A DNA stretch of 64,000 bases from Thermoplasmatota archaeon (GTDB lineage Archaea > Thermoplasmatota > E2 > DHVEG-1): positions 1 through 64,000 of the forward strand of contig JAFGFQ010000166.1 of the NCBI GenBank assembly GCA_016930995.1, given 5' to 3'. The translations under genes were made by a program, and so were the position numbers. This document shows, piece by piece, positions 17,111-25,342 of the stretch; position 1 is the first letter of the stretch; the number at the start of each line of letters is the position of its first letter. A model generated the notes under the pieces. That model ran no database searches. It had not been told where the DNA came from and saw only the letters and a program-made list of their open reading frames with translations.

Positions 17111-17694
17111 TCTACGACCTCTACGCTAAATTTTTCAGTGATAAATCGCATCGTTTCCTCTCTTGTTAGACCATGCCGTTGGGGGATTTTCCGTCGGTCG
17201 ACCCGTCGATGTTTAATCCGATACCCAGGTTTTTCGACTGTAACACAGATATCCATTCCGAAGATACCGATGTTCGGATCGTATTTCTGACCCTCAAAGA
17301 GAGTATGATCTGGCACCCCAAACGAGAAATTCCCTTGATCGTCAAACGTGTATTCTGCGATTTTATTTTCTCGAATTTTCAACGCATTGACTAGAAACGT
17401 CTCTGCGTTTTTCTTTCGTAATGTAACTTTACAGCCAATCGGCATGAACTTTCGTAGACCCCAGTCCTTATTGGTTGTTTTTGAGAGGGTTTGCACTGGT
17501 TTTTGTTTGGTAACACTCTCTAAAACAGATTCAGCTTTCTTGAGTTTCTCACCGGCTTCACCAACACCAATATTTACGGTGACCTTTGCGACATGAGGTT
17601 TCATTAATGGGATGTTTTCTTTTTTCTTTGCTACAGATTTTTTACGGGATGTTTTCGCATGGGATTTCTGTGTGACCTTTTTTTTCGCGCTCAT
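17107..17694 (-). CDS. rpl5: 50S ribosomal protein uL5 with long basic N-terminal tail
   Basis: 195 residues. The core begins near residue 33 with [20 protein letters not shown]. It continues through [20 protein letters not shown] and [19 protein letters not shown], and ends with [19 protein letters not shown]. It binds 5S rRNA and contacts the P-site tRNA. The first about 30 residues are almost entirely Lys, Ser and Ala and are unusual in length for an archaeal uL5. No internal start nearby would remove them except an ATG immediately before KPHVAK. The 4-nt overlap with eS4 favours the long form. Confidence 0.94.
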   Translation of the reverse strand: MSAKKKVTQKSHAKTSRKKSVAKKKENIPLMKPHVAKVTVNIGVGEAGEKLKKAESVLESVTKQKPVQTLSKTTNKDWGLRKFMPIGCKVTLRKKNAETFLVNALKIRENKIAEYTFDDQGNFSFGVPDHTLFEGQKYDPNIGIFGMDICVTVEKPGYRIKHRRVDRRKIPQRHGLTREETMRFITEKFSVEVVE

Positions 17695-18407
17695 TGCATA
17701 CTCACCTCGGGGAGGTTGATAGCAGGTTTGCTTTTTCCAATGGGAAAGACGTAGTCTGCAACTGTGGAAAACTCCTTTTCTCCTTTTAGATTGACAAGAT
17801 TAGGTTTTGATGAGGCGACCATCTGGATTTCTTCGATGCTAGCGATTTCCCCGACATGCGTCCCACCGGTAATCATTGATATGGTCCCCTTCTCGAACTT
17901 AAAGAGGTCATCTATTTTATTTTCCTTAAAAATAATTTTAAGGACATCTCCGGTTTTATAGTCATCTTTCTCGATGAGCGTGTTTTTACCATCATGGAGA
18001 TTCAATTGCACTTTCTTTCCCTTCAGAATCGTTTTATTCTGTATCCGGCATAGCTTCCATTCGGCATCACTTTCAGAGATTGGAACAAGGGTAAGTTTCC
18101 CGTTCCTATCATAGAGGATCCGAAGGTTCTTCCGCATCTTAGGAATCGAGACAACGTCCATGAACCCGCAGGGGAACTTGTTGTTCTTTCTCTTTCTGCT
18201 GTCAACAAGGATATCTCCATTCGAAATGATTTTTCGTGCTTCTTTGTACGTGTCACAGAGACCAAGGTAATCTCGAATGAGAATTCCAAGGGGAATGGCC
18301 TGCTCTAACGGATGTGGCCCAGGGGCAGCACGAATTGTTAATGTCCGCTCTTTTCTGGGGATTCGAAGTACACGGGGTGCTGCAAGTCTTTTAAGATGTT
18401 TACTCAT
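17691..18407 (-). CDS. rps4e: 30S ribosomal protein eS4
   Basis: 238 residues, archaeal/eukaryotic specific. An N-terminal basic region (MSKHLKRLAAPRVLRIPRKE) leads into an S4 RNA-binding domain (YKEARKIISNGDILVDSRKR). A central eS4 domain and a KOW motif (FEKGTISMITGGTHVGEIASI) follow. It overlaps uL24 by 4 nt upstream and uL5 by 4 nt downstream, consistent with translational coupling across this part of the operon. Confidence 0.96.
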   Translation of the reverse strand: MSKHLKRLAAPRVLRIPRKERTLTIRAAPGPHPLEQAIPLGILIRDYLGLCDTYKEARKIISNGDILVDSRKRKNNKFPCGFMDVVSIPKMRKNLRILYDRNGKLTLVPISESDAEWKLCRIQNKTILKGKKVQLNLHDGKNTLIEKDDYKTGDVLKIIFKENKIDDLFKFEKGTISMITGGTHVGEIASIEEIQMVASSKPNLVNLKGEKEFSTVADYVFPIGKSKPAINLPEVSMQ

Positions 18408-19096
18408 GGTTCATCTCCCTCTTTTTTCTTTTTTGTTGATTTTTTGGAGGAGGGTTTTTTATCTACTGGTTTTTTCTCTTCCGATTCTTCGTCTTTGTTT
18501 TCGATTTTTTCTTTAGGTTGCTCTTCTTCTGGCGGTGGTGTGGTTATTTCTTCCGATTGTTCTGTCACGGTCTCTTCTTTGAGGGGAGCTGCTGTCTCTT
18601 CTTCGTGTTGTTCTTCTGCTGCTTTTGCTGCTTCCTCTGCCCGGGCTGCTTCCTCTGCTGCCTTCTTTTCAGCCTCAAGAACCTTAAGTTGTTCTTCAGC
18701 TTCTCTTTCTATCTCTTTTTTCGCAGTTTCAGAAAGACCGCTTTCCAGCTTCCGGCGTCGCCATTTATCAGTGACATTTAATTTTGTGATGAGTAACGTA
18801 CTGGCATGGAGTGGTTTGGCTATCTTTGTTCCTTTCGCGGTGGTAATGGTGACTCCCTCAATCTCTACGGTTTGATCTCGTATGTTTACTTTTACCACTT
18901 TATCTTCATGCCCACGGAAACTCCCTCGCATGATCTTAACCGTATCTCCTTTCACAAGAGGAAGGCTGCGGCGATCGTATTTCAAGAGAAGGTTTTCTGC
19001 CAGATGCGAGGAAATCCATTTCCTTTTTTTATGCAGAGGCGCATGATGGAGTCTGTATCGTTGTTTTCTTGGTTTTATTGATGTCATATCACTCAC
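18404..19096 (-). CDS. rpl24: 50S ribosomal protein uL24 with a 110-residue charged tail
   Basis: 230 residues. Residues 1-119 are a normal archaeal uL24: RKQRYRLHHAPLHKKRKWIS, then the KOW motif VKGDTVKIMRGSFRGHEDKV. It normally initiates large-subunit assembly near the exit tunnel. From about residue 120 an extra tail begins. Its first half is Glu/Ala-rich and likely helical (EAEEQLKVLEAEKKAAEEAA), its second half is disordered and Pro/Glu/Lys-rich, and it ends in a Lys cluster. Similar low-complexity tails are rare in archaeal uL24. No frameshift is needed to explain it, and the downstream eS4 overlap fixes the end. Confidence 0.94.
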   Translation of the reverse strand: MSDMTSIKPRKQRYRLHHAPLHKKRKWISSHLAENLLLKYDRRSLPLVKGDTVKIMRGSFRGHEDKVVKVNIRDQTVEIEGVTITTAKGTKIAKPLHASTLLITKLNVTDKWRRRKLESGLSETAKKEIEREAEEQLKVLEAEKKAAEEAARAEEAAKAAEEQHEEETAAPLKEETVTEQSEEITTPPPEEEQPKEKIENKDEESEEKKPVDKKPSSKKSTKKKKEGDEP

Positions 19097-19097
19097 T

Positions 19098-19496
19098 TTA
19101 CAGGATTGTTGCTGCTAACGCAGCGATCTTTGGCCAACGTTCTGCTGCCTCGATAGCAACAGGGCCTTTAATCATCGTTCCTTTTGTTTCTCCAGTATCG
19201 GTAATTAATACTGCAGCGTTATCCTCAAATTGAACCATAAGGCCATCAGGGCGTCGGAACGGGCGTCGCTGACGGACAATGACCGCTTTTAGGATTTGTC
19301 GTCTCATCTCCGTTGCCCCTTTTTTTACACTTACAATCACCAAATCACCGACACCCGCGGTCGGGGTTCGACGATGAACACCTTTAATCTTCACGGTCAT
19401 GATAATCTGAACAACTTTCGCACCGGTGTTATCGATACACGTAAGACGGGCGCCAACCGGCAGCCCTCGCATCATTCTACCTGCTATTCCTTTCAT
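19098..19496 (-). CDS. rpl14: 50S ribosomal protein uL14
   Basis: 132 residues, the normal archaeal size. The barrel core is evident from GARLTCIDNTGAKVVQIIMT, followed by VGDLVIVSVKKGATEMRRQI, and the protein ends IKGPVAIEAAERWPKIAALA. It lies at the subunit interface, next to uL3 and eL19. Its stop is one base from the uL24 start. Confidence 0.96.
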   Translation of the reverse strand: MKGIAGRMMRGLPVGARLTCIDNTGAKVVQIIMTVKIKGVHRRTPTAGVGDLVIVSVKKGATEMRRQILKAVIVRQRRPFRRPDGLMVQFEDNAAVLITDTGETKGTMIKGPVAIEAAERWPKIAALAATIL

Positions 19497-19512
19497 GTCT
19501 TTTCACCAATTT

Positions 19513-19848
19513 TTACACTTTTTCGATTGTGACGAATGTGACCGTTTTACTCAATGGCCTGCATTCTGCGATACGAACGGTGTCACCTGCAGTAAGATTC
19601 ATGCAAGGTGGACAATGTGCATGATAGATTGAGGTACGTTTTTCGTACCGCTCGTACTTCTTTACGAAGTGCATGAATTCTCGTTTAACAGAAACCGTGT
19701 TTTGTCTCTTCGTTGATACCACAGTACCCATGAGTACTTGTCCTCGTACCGATAACGTCCCATGAAACGGGCAAAATTCATCTGTACAGCTATTGCTGGG
19801 TGGTTTGACATTTAATCCTATGTCTCGAGCTTGCTTTTTTTCTACCAC
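19513..19848 (-). CDS. rps17: 30S ribosomal protein uS17
   Basis: 111 residues with the archaeal N-terminal extension ([20 protein letters not shown] and [10 protein letters not shown]). The OB-fold follows, with [20 protein letters not shown] and [20 protein letters not shown]. It is a primary 16S rRNA binder. Several cysteines ([15 protein letters not shown]) could bind a metal in this archaeal form. It is 6 nt downstream of Rpp29. Confidence 0.95.
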   Translation of the reverse strand: MVEKKQARDIGLNVKPPSNSCTDEFCPFHGTLSVRGQVLMGTVVSTKRQNTVSVKREFMHFVKKYERYEKRTSIYHAHCPPCMNLTAGDTVRIAECRPLSKTVTFVTIEKV

Positions 19849-19854
19849 TATCTT

Positions 19855-20118
19855 TCACCTTGTCTTTTTTATTCTATCTTCAGGACGATAGACCAACCGT
19901 GTTCCTTTCACGATGGTTTTTGTATCATGATATTCGAAAGCAAACGTTGCGGTTTGCTTTGCGATTCGTTTGTGTTTGTTTTGTATTTCGATGAGGAAGG
20001 TATGTTGTGTCTCATCGATGATGACGCCTGTTTGATTTACCCATGCGGGATCGGTGCATTCGAGGATGGTGACCGTTCTACCTATGAGCTCATCCTTGGC
20101 GATGGTCTCAGGTTCCAT
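19855..20118 (-). CDS. rnp1: RNase P protein component 1 (Rpp29/Pop4)
   Basis: 87 residues. The family hallmarks are DELIGRTVTILECTDPAWVN, followed by TGVIIDETQHTFLIE and a basic C-terminal strand region. It is a six-stranded Sm-like barrel that pairs with Rpp21 on the specificity domain of RNase P RNA to process tRNA 5' ends. Its place between aIF1 and uS17 in the ribosomal superoperon is conserved across archaea. Rpp21 is not visible in the window. Confidence 0.92.
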   Translation of the reverse strand: MEPETIAKDELIGRTVTILECTDPAWVNQTGVIIDETQHTFLIEIQNKHKRIAKQTATFAFEYHDTKTIVKGTRLVYRPEDRIKKTR

Positions 20119-20159
20119 GGAGGGTTTCCTTGACGCATCAGGTGCGTCGTGTTCATCGT

Positions 20160-20459
20160 TCAGATCACATCAACGGTAAATCCGAGTTTTTCCAATGCTT
20201 CTTTTACCCGTGTTCGATGGTCTCCCTGGAGTTCGATTCTGCCTTCCTTGATGGTTCCGCCGCATGCGCAGATTGACTTAAGATTGCTGACCAATGCGTT
20301 CATATCAAGGTCATGGGGGTTCAGACCATCAACGACGGTCATCGTCTTCCCATATCGTCTCTTATCGACGGCAATCGTGATACTCTGCTGTTCTCGTGCT
20401 ATCTCTTCACAGACACAAATCTCTTTTGGGAGGCCACATTTAGGGCATATATCACTCAT
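20160..20459 (-). CDS. sui1: Translation initiation factor aIF1 (SUI1)
   Basis: 99 residues. An N-terminal zinc knuckle (CPKCGLPKEICVCE) precedes the SUI1 domain (SITIAVDKRRYGKTMTVVDG, then ACGGTIKEGRIELQGDHR, ending LEKLGFTVDVI). The factor helps select the start codon on the small subunit. Its ATG overlaps the stop of uL29 by four bases, and a 41-nt gap separates it from Rpp29. This position in the superoperon is typical for archaea. Confidence 0.95.
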   Translation of the reverse strand: MSDICPKCGLPKEICVCEEIAREQQSITIAVDKRRYGKTMTVVDGLNPHDLDMNALVSNLKSICACGGTIKEGRIELQGDHRTRVKEALEKLGFTVDVI

Positions 20460-20659
20460 TTGTGTTCTCCTTCCTCCTGCATGATTGTTAAAATCCGTGC
20501 GATGGATTGTCGTATCTGGCGTATCTTTCCTGGGGAGGGTGATGATCCTCCCATCGCAGAGATCCCACGTTCATGCATAAGTTCTTCTTTTAACTCTTTG
20601 AGCTTTTCACGTTGCTCTTCAGGTTTCATTTGTCTGATTTCTTTAACTTTGAGAGTCAT
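20456..20659 (-). CDS. rpl29: 50S ribosomal protein uL29
   Basis: 67 residues forming two helices: MTLKVKEIRQMKPEEQREKL, then MHERGISAMGGSSPSPGKIR and QIRQSIARILTIMQEE. The Pro-Gly-Lys-Ile-Arg turn is typical. It sits at the tunnel exit, where nascent-chain factors dock. The start codon lies 17 nt inside the end of uS3. Confidence 0.94.
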   Translation of the reverse strand: MTLKVKEIRQMKPEEQREKLKELKEELMHERGISAMGGSSPSPGKIRQIRQSIARILTIMQEEGEHK

Positions 20660-21524
20660 TTTCAGTACCCTCTTCTAATAATTTTCGAATGTTTTTCACA
20701 ATCAATTCAGCGGTTTTATTACCAATTCCATCAATCGCGATAAGATCATCAAGGTTCATGACGTAGAGTTCCTCAAGAGAGGTAATCTTTGCTTTTTCTA
20801 ATTTTTTCAAAACAGACGGGCCAATCCCTGGAATCTTTGTGATATGTTTTATATCGGTTTTCTTCTCAAGTTTTAGCTCTGGTTGTTTTATTTCAACTTT
20901 CGCTTCTTGTTTAATTTCTTCTTTCACATTAAGTTTATAGGAGATTTCATCGGGTAGTTTTGAGCCAGGTTTCATGATTCGGACTTTTACTCCAAGAACC
21001 CCTGGTTTGAGCTTGGCATTCGCATAGCCGACATCCATGACTTCTTTTGCTATCTCACCACAATATTTCACATGGCCTTCAGTGAATTTTTCTGTCCGAT
21101 GTCGTTCCCCCGTAAGTTTACCGGCAAGGATGACCTGGCAGCCTTTTGCGCCTGCCTGCATAATCCGTCGCACCGTCGAATGTCCAGCACGTCTAAAATG
21201 CCAACCCCGCTCAAGTGCTTCAGCCAGTTTCTCAGCCATAATCTGAGCATTAAGAGAAGCAGTCGATCCTGCTTCTTGTATCTCAATCTGAGGGTTATCA
21301 ACATTGAATTTCGTTCGGATGGAGTCAGTCAGGTCCTTAATTTTTGCGCCGCTTTTCCCAATCACCATACCTGGTCGCTCGACAAGGATATTCACACGGG
21401 TTCCAATCGGAGTTCGCTGGATGTTCATTCCACCAAAACCAGCACCTTCAATTTCTTTGACAAGAAACTTTTTTATTAATGATCGTTTGGCGTTCTCCCT
21501 GATAAACTTGCGTTCATTTGCCAT
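20643..21524 (-). CDS. rps3: 30S ribosomal protein uS3 with C-terminal helix-hairpin-helix module
   Basis: 293 residues. Residues 1-90 carry the KH-type RNA-binding domain (VERPGMVIGKSGAKIKDL). Residues 100-200 are the C-terminal S3 domain (RRAGHSTVRRIMQAGAKGCQ, then LAGKLTGERHRTEKF). After a Lys/Glu linker, residues 231-284 add a double helix-hairpin-helix module with two intact hairpins (IPGIGPSVLKKLEKAKI and IDGIGNKTAELIVKNIRKL). Canonical archaeal uS3 lacks this. The mRNA entry channel is formed by uS3, uS4 and uS5, so the module could contact mRNA or rRNA; that is inference. It overlaps uL22 by one base. Confidence 0.95.
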   Translation of the reverse strand: MANERKFIRENAKRSLIKKFLVKEIEGAGFGGMNIQRTPIGTRVNILVERPGMVIGKSGAKIKDLTDSIRTKFNVDNPQIEIQEAGSTASLNAQIMAEKLAEALERGWHFRRAGHSTVRRIMQAGAKGCQVILAGKLTGERHRTEKFTEGHVKYCGEIAKEVMDVGYANAKLKPGVLGVKVRIMKPGSKLPDEISYKLNVKEEIKQEAKVEIKQPELKLEKKTDIKHITKIPGIGPSVLKKLEKAKITSLEELYVMNLDDLIAIDGIGNKTAELIVKNIRKLLEEGTENDSQS

Positions 21525-21970
21525 TATTCTACCTCTTCTAAAATGATCTCAACATCGGTTGTCGTTTCGTTTTTATCAGTCGCCCTGCCGTGCGCCCGTG
21601 GCATAATTCCTCTGATGATTCTCCCTTGATACGCGGAGATATGCGTAATTTTCATTTTGTCGACATCAAAACCTTTGTATTCAGCATTATTTTCAGCGTT
21701 TTTTACAACTTTTAACATGTACCGCGCGGCTTTCTCTGGAAAGCTTCCTGGACCGATTCCTTTTTGATGCAAACGTTTTTTCTTATGATATACCGCGGGG
21801 AGTGCCCGTTTCAGATCAATGATTTCCTCAAGGTATTTCTTTGCCTGTTCTACAGTCATTCCTCGTAATGCATATGCCAGGTTCATCGAATCTTTTTGTG
21901 AACAATGTAGTTCGTAACCATAGGCTCGTGCACTTTTTTCTACGTCCTTTTGATTTGAATATTTCGGCAT
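21524..21970 (-). CDS. rpl22: 50S ribosomal protein uL22
   Basis: 148 residues. Features are ALRGMTVEQAKKYLEEIIDL, followed by a basic loop that lines the exit tunnel, then KVVKNAENNAEYKGFDVDKM and PRAHGRATDKNETTTDVEII. These match archaeal L22 (eukaryotic L17). It lies 6 nt after uS19. Confidence 0.96.
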   Translation of the reverse strand: MPKYSNQKDVEKSARAYGYELHCSQKDSMNLAYALRGMTVEQAKKYLEEIIDLKRALPAVYHKKKRLHQKGIGPGSFPEKAARYMLKVVKNAENNAEYKGFDVDKMKITHISAYQGRIIRGIMPRAHGRATDKNETTTDVEIILEEVE

Positions 21971-21976
21971 GGTTCA

Positions 21977-22432
21977 TCACTTCAACGGCATGAATTTAGA
22001 TCCTCTGGTTGCTCCAACACCAGGTCCCGTGTGTTTTACTTTCTTCCTAGTTAAGGCAAATTCACCAAGATAATGACCAATCATCTGAGGTTGTATGTTT
22101 ACTCGTTCGTACTCTTTCCCATTGTGAATAAGGATGTTATGACCAACGAAACTTGGTAGAACAATCATATTACGACAATGAGTTTTTATCAAATCTCCTG
22201 GCGTCGCGTTCTTAATATCATTCATTAATTTATTTTCATCCTTAGATAACCCTCGTTTTAATGTCCTTCGGGAACGTGAGGTAAACAGTGGTAATAATTC
22301 CTCGATAGAAAGCTTCTGAAGGTCCTCGAGGGTTCTTCCATGATACTGGAATTCTTTTTTCCGAATTTCGACTTTTTTTCGTTCTCTTTTCCGTCTGCTT
22401 TTGGCTGCTGATCCAAACTTTATCTGTGCCAT
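21977..22432 (-). CDS. rps19: 30S ribosomal protein uS19
   Basis: 151 residues including a basic archaeal N-terminal extension of about 60 residues (KKEFQYHGRTLEDLQKLSIE). The conserved core has KTHCRNMIVLPSFVGHNILI, then GKEYERVNIQPQMIGHYLGE, and ends RGSKFMPLK. It contacts 16S rRNA in the head. It lies 5 nt after uL2. Confidence 0.96.
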   Translation of the reverse strand: MAQIKFGSAAKSRRKRERKKVEIRKKEFQYHGRTLEDLQKLSIEELLPLFTSRSRRTLKRGLSKDENKLMNDIKNATPGDLIKTHCRNMIVLPSFVGHNILIHNGKEYERVNIQPQMIGHYLGEFALTRKKVKHTGPGVGATRGSKFMPLK

Positions 22433-22437
22433 ACTCG

Positions 22438-23145
22438 TTACCTTCTCCCAGTCCTCCGCGCAGCAAGATTCCCTACTTTTCTACCAGGTGGTGCACCTCG
22501 AGAAACACAACTTGGTTTGCCGACGTGTTGATGACTCCCACCACCATGCGGATGATCCACAGGATTCATTGCCACACCTCGTACGACTGGATAATTTCTC
22601 CCTTTACCACGCTGAGCATGCCATTTCTTACCTGCCTTCATAAACGGCTTTTCATGCCGTCCACCACCGGCAGCAATTCCAATAGTTACCCGACAGAGCG
22701 AATCCAACGTCTTGAATCGACCTGAGGGAAGCCGAATAATAGTCTTATGAGCATCATGGGAAATTACATAGGCACTGCTCCCACCAGCTCGAACCATTTT
22801 CCCTCCATCACCTGGTGTGATTTCGATATTGTAAATAGGATATCCCTCAGGGACGTTGCCAATCGGCATGATATTACCAAGCTCACAATCAGCCTTACTC
22901 GCCGTGAATTTTATCTCATGACCGATAGAGGTCCCTTCAGTCGCAATCATCAATACTTTTTTGTTATTCTCCATTCGCACCTCAGCAACAGGAGCACTTC
23001 GACCCGGGTCATGGATAATTGCCTCAACAACCCCTTTTGTTTTCCTCTCGTTCGTATACTGAATATTTCCTCGATATTTATGAGACGGGACATTATACCG
23101 CCCGCGGACTCGCCCTCGGCGTTGTTGGATAAGATTTTTTCCCAT
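22438..23145 (-). CDS. rpl2: 50S ribosomal protein uL2
   Basis: 235 residues. The N-terminal OB-like domain (RGNIQYTNERKTKGVVEAII) precedes the SH3-like domain with VRGVAMNPVDHPHGGGSHQH. The HPHGGG loop carries the conserved His implicated in peptidyl transferase centre function. The C-terminal KVGNLAARRTGRR is typical of archaea. There is an 11-nt gap to uL23. Confidence 0.97.
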   Translation of the reverse strand: MGKNLIQQRRGRVRGRYNVPSHKYRGNIQYTNERKTKGVVEAIIHDPGRSAPVAEVRMENNKKVLMIATEGTSIGHEIKFTASKADCELGNIMPIGNVPEGYPIYNIEITPGDGGKMVRAGGSSAYVISHDAHKTIIRLPSGRFKTLDSLCRVTIGIAAGGGRHEKPFMKAGKKWHAQRGKGRNYPVVRGVAMNPVDHPHGGGSHQHVGKPSCVSRGAPPGRKVGNLAARRTGRR

Positions 23146-23156
23146 GGTTCACCTCT

Positions 23157-23420
23157 TTAGAAGACTCCTATGCGCATGCCAAGATCCTCTGCCTTGTATT
23201 CAGGCATGAAGACAACGGTCGCATGTTTACCTTTTGAAGTTATTCGAGTGTTCACCGATTTTACTTTCACAGAAAACATTTTTTCAACTGCTTTTTTTAT
23301 CACTGCTTTATTTGCAGTTCTTTTCACTACAAACTCCAATGCATTATTCTTTTCCATATGACTCATCGATTTTTCTGTGACGAAAGGAAATAAAATGATT
23401 GAGTACGGATCCATGGTCAT
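23157..23420 (-). CDS. rpl23: 50S ribosomal protein uL23
   Basis: 87 residues, the compact archaeal form: ILFPFVTEKSMSHMEKNNAL, then FVVKRTANKAVIKKAVEKMF and VKVKSVNTRI. It sits at the exit tunnel as the main docking point for SRP. It overlaps uL4 by one base. Confidence 0.95.
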   Translation of the reverse strand: MTMDPYSIILFPFVTEKSMSHMEKNNALEFVVKRTANKAVIKKAVEKMFSVKVKSVNTRITSKGKHATVVFMPEYKAEDLGMRIGVF

Positions 23421-24181
23421 TATTTTGCACCCCCGAGTTGAGTTAAGGCAGATTTCGTAAAAATAGTCAATCTCCCTGCGATACCGCCTGGTGCGAGCAA
23501 CTCGATATTGAGTTGATGCGGTTTTGTAATATCGACACCGCTAAGATTCTGTGAACCTTTTTCAATGGCATCTTTTGTTGATACAATGAGTACTGATTTT
23601 GGTTCACGGTATTTCCGTCCTCTCATTTTTCCTTTACCGGCCCGAATGTGTGTCCCGTCTGCTGATCGTTGGATATCAGAGTAGATGCCGATTTTTTCTA
23701 AAATCTCAACGACGTCTTTTGTCTTTTTAACATTTTCAAAATCGTCTTCAATGACAATGGGCAGAGTGATTTTTTCATTAAAACGATGCCCTCTTTTTGC
23801 GACAACCTCTTTGGTTGCTGTTGCTGCAAGAGCAGAATTACGTGCAAGTTGATTTTCTTTTTTGTTCATTTTTTCTTTCCAGTTCCGTTCAACTTTAGGG
23901 GGATGGGCACGTCGACCACCAACGACATTCGGGGCGAGCGCCGCTGCCTGTCCTTGTGTCAACCGGGGTACTCGGGACATACCTCTGCCTTTTCCAACGG
24001 ATGCAACTGCATGTCTTGTTCCAGCGAACGGGTCTGAACCATACGGCTGTCTTTTATTGGAATGAATGACTTCAAAGGATTTCTTGATAATATCAGGACG
24101 ATAGGGAGTCTCGAAGACTTTCGGAAGATCGATTTTTTCTTTGACCGTCCCGTCCATACCATAGATATTCACTTTGGTCAT
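23420..24181 (-). CDS. rpl4: 50S ribosomal protein uL4
   Basis: 253 residues, archaeal L4e type. The N-terminus MTKVNIYGMDGTVKEKIDLP is followed by the tunnel-lining loop region (ASVGKGRGMSRVPRLTQG, then HPPKVERNWKEKMNKKENQL) and the C-terminal alpha/beta domain ending LTIFTKSALTQLGG. In bacteria L4 represses its own operon through the leader. The start is 2 nt after uL3. Confidence 0.96.
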   Translation of the reverse strand: MTKVNIYGMDGTVKEKIDLPKVFETPYRPDIIKKSFEVIHSNKRQPYGSDPFAGTRHAVASVGKGRGMSRVPRLTQGQAAALAPNVVGGRRAHPPKVERNWKEKMNKKENQLARNSALAATATKEVVAKRGHRFNEKITLPIVIEDDFENVKKTKDVVEILEKIGIYSDIQRSADGTHIRAGKGKMRGRKYREPKSVLIVSTKDAIEKGSQNLSGVDITKPHQLNIELLAPGGIAGRLTIFTKSALTQLGGAK

Positions 24182-24183
24182 GA

Positions 24184-25176
24184 TTACGCACCTTGTTTAC
24201 TCGTTGTTGAGACATAGGTAATTTCTGCTTTCTGGATTTTTACACCACGTTGATATCGAACTGCATCTCGCATGCCAATCAACCGTTTGACAGGGCCCGG
24301 GATAGACCCATGAATTAAAACGTAAGCATTCCGAATCACACCGTAATTGGGAAAACCACCAGCCGGTGTTATTTCCTCGCCATTTTCTCCGATTTTCAAG
24401 ACACGCTTGTTATATTCTGTACGTTGGTGATATCCCATCTGTCCGGCTTGTGGAACGGTTGCTTGTACCCAGCTAGGATGCCAGGACCCCGCAGTTCCAA
24501 TCATCCGGCGATGCTTAGAGTTTTTGTGTAATAAGAGTTTGACATGATGCCTTTTTATGGTACCTTGCCAGCCTTTCCCCTTGGTGACGGCAATGGTGTC
24601 AAGCATGTCTCCTTCCTTGACGACATCATTTATCTTCAGTTCCTTCCCAAGGAGTTCTTTTACGTATTTAATTTGATCCTCAATTGTTCCCCCACCGATT
24701 TTCACCTCACTTATCTCTGGTGCTTTCTTTGTTGTCCCTGTGACGAGTTCGGGTTGAGTATACAGGATGACTCTGATTTCGTCAGAGTCTTTGAAAATAT
24801 CCCAATTTTTTTCTTTTTGATTTTTAACAAGAGGAATCCGTCGTGCTAATTCAGGATCGAGTTTTTCTGCCCATATTTCACCAGTGCAATGCAGCCCATA
24901 GGCAGTGCGTTGGTACGCTCTACCCGCTGCGATTTTCATTGGCGGTGTTTCCACAACGGTGACAGCCATTTTAACTTCTCGACCTGAAGTCGTGGAAGTC
25001 GGTCGGTAATCGACGATGAATGCATGGGTCATTCCGGCTTTATAGCCGAAGAATCCTTGGATTTTTGGTTTGTCGTTACCTTCTGCCCAGTTTTTAATAT
25101 GGGGTGTTTCTGTTTTTGCTCGTTTGCGTGGCCAATAACCATGTGACCCTCGTTTCGGATGGTGGATATCTGGCAT
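24184..25176 (-). CDS. rpl3: 50S ribosomal protein uL3 (first gene of the superoperon)
   Basis: 330 residues, the long archaeal form. The N-terminus MPDIHHPKRGSHGYWPRKRA is diagnostic, as are FFGYKAGMTHAFIVDYRPTS, HRRMIGTAGSWHPSWVQATV and VPQAGQMGYHQRTEYNKRVL. It helps shape the peptidyl transferase centre. It is the first of 23 tightly packed genes, most separated by fewer than 16 nt or overlapping. A roughly 145-nt leader with several hairpins precedes it. Confidence 0.97.
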   Translation of the reverse strand: MPDIHHPKRGSHGYWPRKRAKTETPHIKNWAEGNDKPKIQGFFGYKAGMTHAFIVDYRPTSTTSGREVKMAVTVVETPPMKIAAGRAYQRTAYGLHCTGEIWAEKLDPELARRIPLVKNQKEKNWDIFKDSDEIRVILYTQPELVTGTTKKAPEISEVKIGGGTIEDQIKYVKELLGKELKINDVVKEGDMLDTIAVTKGKGWQGTIKRHHVKLLLHKNSKHRRMIGTAGSWHPSWVQATVPQAGQMGYHQRTEYNKRVLKIGENGEEITPAGGFPNYGVIRNAYVLIHGSIPGPVKRLIGMRDAVRYQRGVKIQKAEITYVSTTSKQGA

Positions 25177-25322
25177 AATATATCCTCTTCTTTTTATCTT
25201 GGAAATAGCAGTGATTTCATTTTATCTCAACCGTGACACTTCCAAAACAATCAAAAATCTTTTGGATTGTTTCTTACCGGGGTTCTTAGAGAATTGCCCG
25301 ATCATGTCTGGTCAAGACAAGG
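25177..25322 (-). promoter_or_regulatory. Structured 5' leader of the ribosomal protein superoperon
   Basis: The presumed transcript start (about 25318-25322) leaves a leader of about 145 nt before uL3. Read on the plus strand, three dyads follow each other. First, TGTCT/AGACA with a 5-nt loop (25305-25319). Second, CGGG...TTCT-TAG-AGAA...CCCG (25278-25300), with an internal loop. Third, AAACAATC...GATTGTTT (25245-25272), whose loop can extend the stem with AAAA/TTTT. They could regulate the operon, for example through binding of a ribosomal protein. No known archaeal motif is recognised. Confidence 0.45.
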
Positions 25323-25342
25323 AAGTAAGGCATAAAGGAATT

